DNA of 46,395 bases from Phycisphaeraceae bacterium (GTDB lineage Bacteria; Planctomycetota; Phycisphaerae; Phycisphaerales; Phycisphaeraceae), in contig JADLAP010000305.1 of the NCBI GenBank assembly GCA_020848195.1, forward strand, positions 1-46,395, written 5' to 3'. Within the stretch, counting starts at the first letter, position 1. Each line of letters opens with the position of its first letter. The notes below the pieces were generated by a model. It was not told the origin of the DNA and did not search any database. It saw only the letters and a program-made list of their open reading frames with translations. Shown here piece by piece: positions 44,624 to 46,395 of this stretch. The position numbers and the translations under genes are program-made.

Positions 44624-46028
44624 TAATGAAATATTATCAGATGCCGACAAAAATTTCGTTTCTTTCGCTTGCTCAATTGGAAATTATGATGCAGAGCCGG
44701 CGCACAAGTTAATCGCAGACCATCTTGACGCAGTGGTTAGGGGAGACATAACACGGTTAATGATTTTTGCGCCGCCACAACATGGCAAGAGTGAACTTAC
44801 AAGCATTCGTTTTCCGGCCTACTGGTTTGGCCGACGTCCAAACGATCCCGTTATTTTGTCGAGCTACGGCGCGAGCTTGGCAAAAAGAAATAGTAGTGCA
44901 GCCCGCGATATCCTTGAAAGCGACCGCTTCAAAACGATCTTCCCAAAAGTGAAAACAGACAATCGCAGTCGGTCAGTTGAGTTTTGGAAGTTGGCGCATC
45001 CCCATCGCGGCGCGGTGAAGGCTTCCGGTATTGGCGGGCCACTGACCGGCTTCGGTGGAATGTTGGGTATCATTGACGATCCCATCAAAGATTGGAAAAG
45101 CGCGCAATCGGTAACGCTTCGTGAAAATTTTAAGTCTTGGTACAAGAGCACTTTTCGCACCCGTATTTGGCAGATGGGTGCGATTATACTTTTGATGACG
45201 CGCTGGCATCCGGACGATGCCGCCGGTTGGCTTCTAAAGCAAGGGTTAGAAGATTGGACGATTTTACGTTTGCCTGCCATTGCTGAGACGCAAGAGGAGC
45301 GCGACGAAAATAATAAACAAATTGGCCTGCCGGCTGGAAAAGATGATCCGCTGCAACGTCAGCCCGGCGAAGCTCTATGTCCTAACCGATTCAATGTCGT
45401 GACGCTTGGACAAATAAAAAATGATGTCGGTTCTATCATTTGGCCGGGAGCTTATCAAGGTGTGCCTCGTAAAACTGAGGGCAATCGTTTTAAAAGAGAA
45501 TGGTTGCAAATTGTTAAAACTGGCGCGCCTAAAGATGCAACACGAGTGCGTTATTGGGATAATGCGGCTACAGATGAGGGGGGAAAATATACGGCTGGTG
45601 TGTTGCTTGCAGAATATCAGAATATAATTTATGTTGAGGATGTTGCGCGCGGCCAATGGTCAACGGGTATTCGTAACAACAACATGAAACAAGTTGCGAC
45701 GATGGATTTGCAACGCGGCAATGTTGAAATATGGTTTGAGCAAGAACCGGGAAGCGCGGGTAAAGATGCAGTTGATTACATTGTTAAAATGATGGCGGGT
45801 TTTAACATTCGGGCGAATAAGGAAACCGGTGATAAGGATGTAAGGCTTGAGCCATTTGCAGCACAAGCCGAGGGTGGAAACGTTAGGTTGGTTGAAGGCC
45901 GTTGGAATTATGACTATATAGAAGAAATGCTTGCGGTGCCCAATAGTCCTTATCGTGACCAAGCTGATGCAAGCGCCGGGGCCTATAATAAAATTAGTAA
46001 ATCTGGTATTTACCAAAAGCTATGGTGA
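44586..46028 (+). CDS. terL: Terminase large subunit
   Basis: Walker A APPQHGKSE, ILLMTRWHPDDAAG, WDNAATDEGG nuclease-like segment; ORF extends to TTG at 44478, internal ATG preferred. Confidence 0.85.
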   Translation: MERMAAQMAQRTDNEILSDADKNFVSFACSIGNYDAEPAHKLIADHLDAVVRGDITRLMIFAPPQHGKSELTSIRFPAYWFGRRPNDPVILSSYGASLAKRNSSAARDILESDRFKTIFPKVKTDNRSRSVEFWKLAHPHRGAVKASGIGGPLTGFGGMLGIIDDPIKDWKSAQSVTLRENFKSWYKSTFRTRIWQMGAIILLMTRWHPDDAAGWLLKQGLEDWTILRLPAIAETQEERDENNKQIGLPAGKDDPLQRQPGEALCPNRFNVVTLGQIKNDVGSIIWPGAYQGVPRKTEGNRFKREWLQIVKTGAPKDATRVRYWDNAATDEGGKYTAGVLLAEYQNIIYVEDVARGQWSTGIRNNNMKQVATMDLQRGNVEIWFEQEPGSAGKDAVDYIVKMMAGFNIRANKETGDKDVRLEPFAAQAEGGNVRLVEGRWNYDYIEEMLAVPNSPYRDQADASAGAYNKISKSGIYQKLW

Positions 46029-46032
46029 AAAG

Positions 46033-46143
46033 ATGTTTGAGCTCTATTTTTTTGTGAAATTTGTGGTTTCTTTTGTAATGGTTATTTTAATTACTGGGGC
46101 ATTGTTATGGTTATTTAAAAAGAAACGCGAAGGCCAATGGTAA
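46033..46143 (+). CDS. 36-aa single-TM protein
   Basis: MFELYFFVKFVVSFVMVILITGALLWLFKKKREGQW. Confidence 0.45.
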   Translation: MFELYFFVKFVVSFVMVILITGALLWLFKKKREGQW

Positions 46144-46191
46144 AAAATGTTTAATCCGCATTTGTCGTAGTACCAAAAACTTTTTTTAACC

Positions 46192-46329
46192 ATGCGAACT
46201 ATTTTTATTATCACCGACATTTTGTTAATTGCCAATCTGCTTTTGTGGTTGGTATACCCGTTTTATTTTCGGCTCATGGTGGCGGTCATGGAGCGACAAC
46301 TTGAGGAGAAGGCGCCGCATGATAATTGA
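46192..46329 (+). CDS. 45-aa single-TM protein spanning the circular junction
   Basis: MRTIFIITDILLIANLLLWLVYPFYFRLMVAVMERQLEEKAPHDN; stop overlaps start of head morphogenesis gene. Confidence 0.5.
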   Translation: MRTIFIITDILLIANLLLWLVYPFYFRLMVAVMERQLEEKAPHDN

Positions 46330-46395
46330 CCCTCTTAAAAATATCGGCAACCTTGACGCGCGCGCCGTGCGCCGCGTGTTTGAATTTCTCCGCCA
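46269..46395. repeat. Right copy of 127-bp exact terminal direct repeat
   Basis: Identical to 1..127; length matches a common assembler k-mer overlap (k=127). Confidence 0.97.

Noticed and set aside
1-46395. Transposons, IS elements, integrase or CI-type repressor
   Set aside because: No transposase, recombinase or clear repressor motifs recognised. The 49-bp inverted repeats at 37640 and 38765 lack any enclosed recombinase gene.
46269-46395. Biological direct terminal repeat
   Set aside because: 127 bp equals a standard assembly k-mer, and the segment begins mid-gene, so circular closure is the simpler reading.

Overview
The window is a complete, circularly closed tailed-phage genome (siphovirus-like): the last 127 bp repeat the first 127 bp exactly, giving about 46,268 unique bp. 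The + strand carries terminase (about 44.1-46.0 kb), head morphogenesis, portal, scaffold, a P22-like capsid protein, connectors, the tail module (with a -1 frameshifted chaperone not in the ORF track), large fibres, and a 7-kb block of signal-peptide-bearing proteins: an esterase lipoprotein, two putative polysaccharide-active enzymes and a putative outer-membrane barrel. The - strand carries a DNA methyltransferase with tandem SPPY/F modules, a Cas4/RecB-like nuclease, a lambda O/P-like replication module with iterons inside the initiator gene, a Cys-rich hexapeptide-repeat protein, tRNA and structured-RNA segments, recombination genes, an HNH nuclease, and a membrane module with an FtsK/HerA-like ATPase. 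The most notable signals are: (1) a perfect 16-bp chromosomal-type parS (TGTTTCACGTGAAACA) in the divergent control region, with no recognisable ParA or ParB gene; (2) that region being the centre of an inverted duplication (49-bp arms with 2 mismatches, plus inner 21-bp arms); (3) a 'Q-rule' secretome of at least seven phage proteins; (4) the methyltransferase with repeated catalytic motifs; (5) the membrane-anchored translocase module; and (6) several GC-rich multi-hairpin intergenic elements that may be undescribed ncRNAs. All functional calls come from reading motifs by eye; no database search was run.
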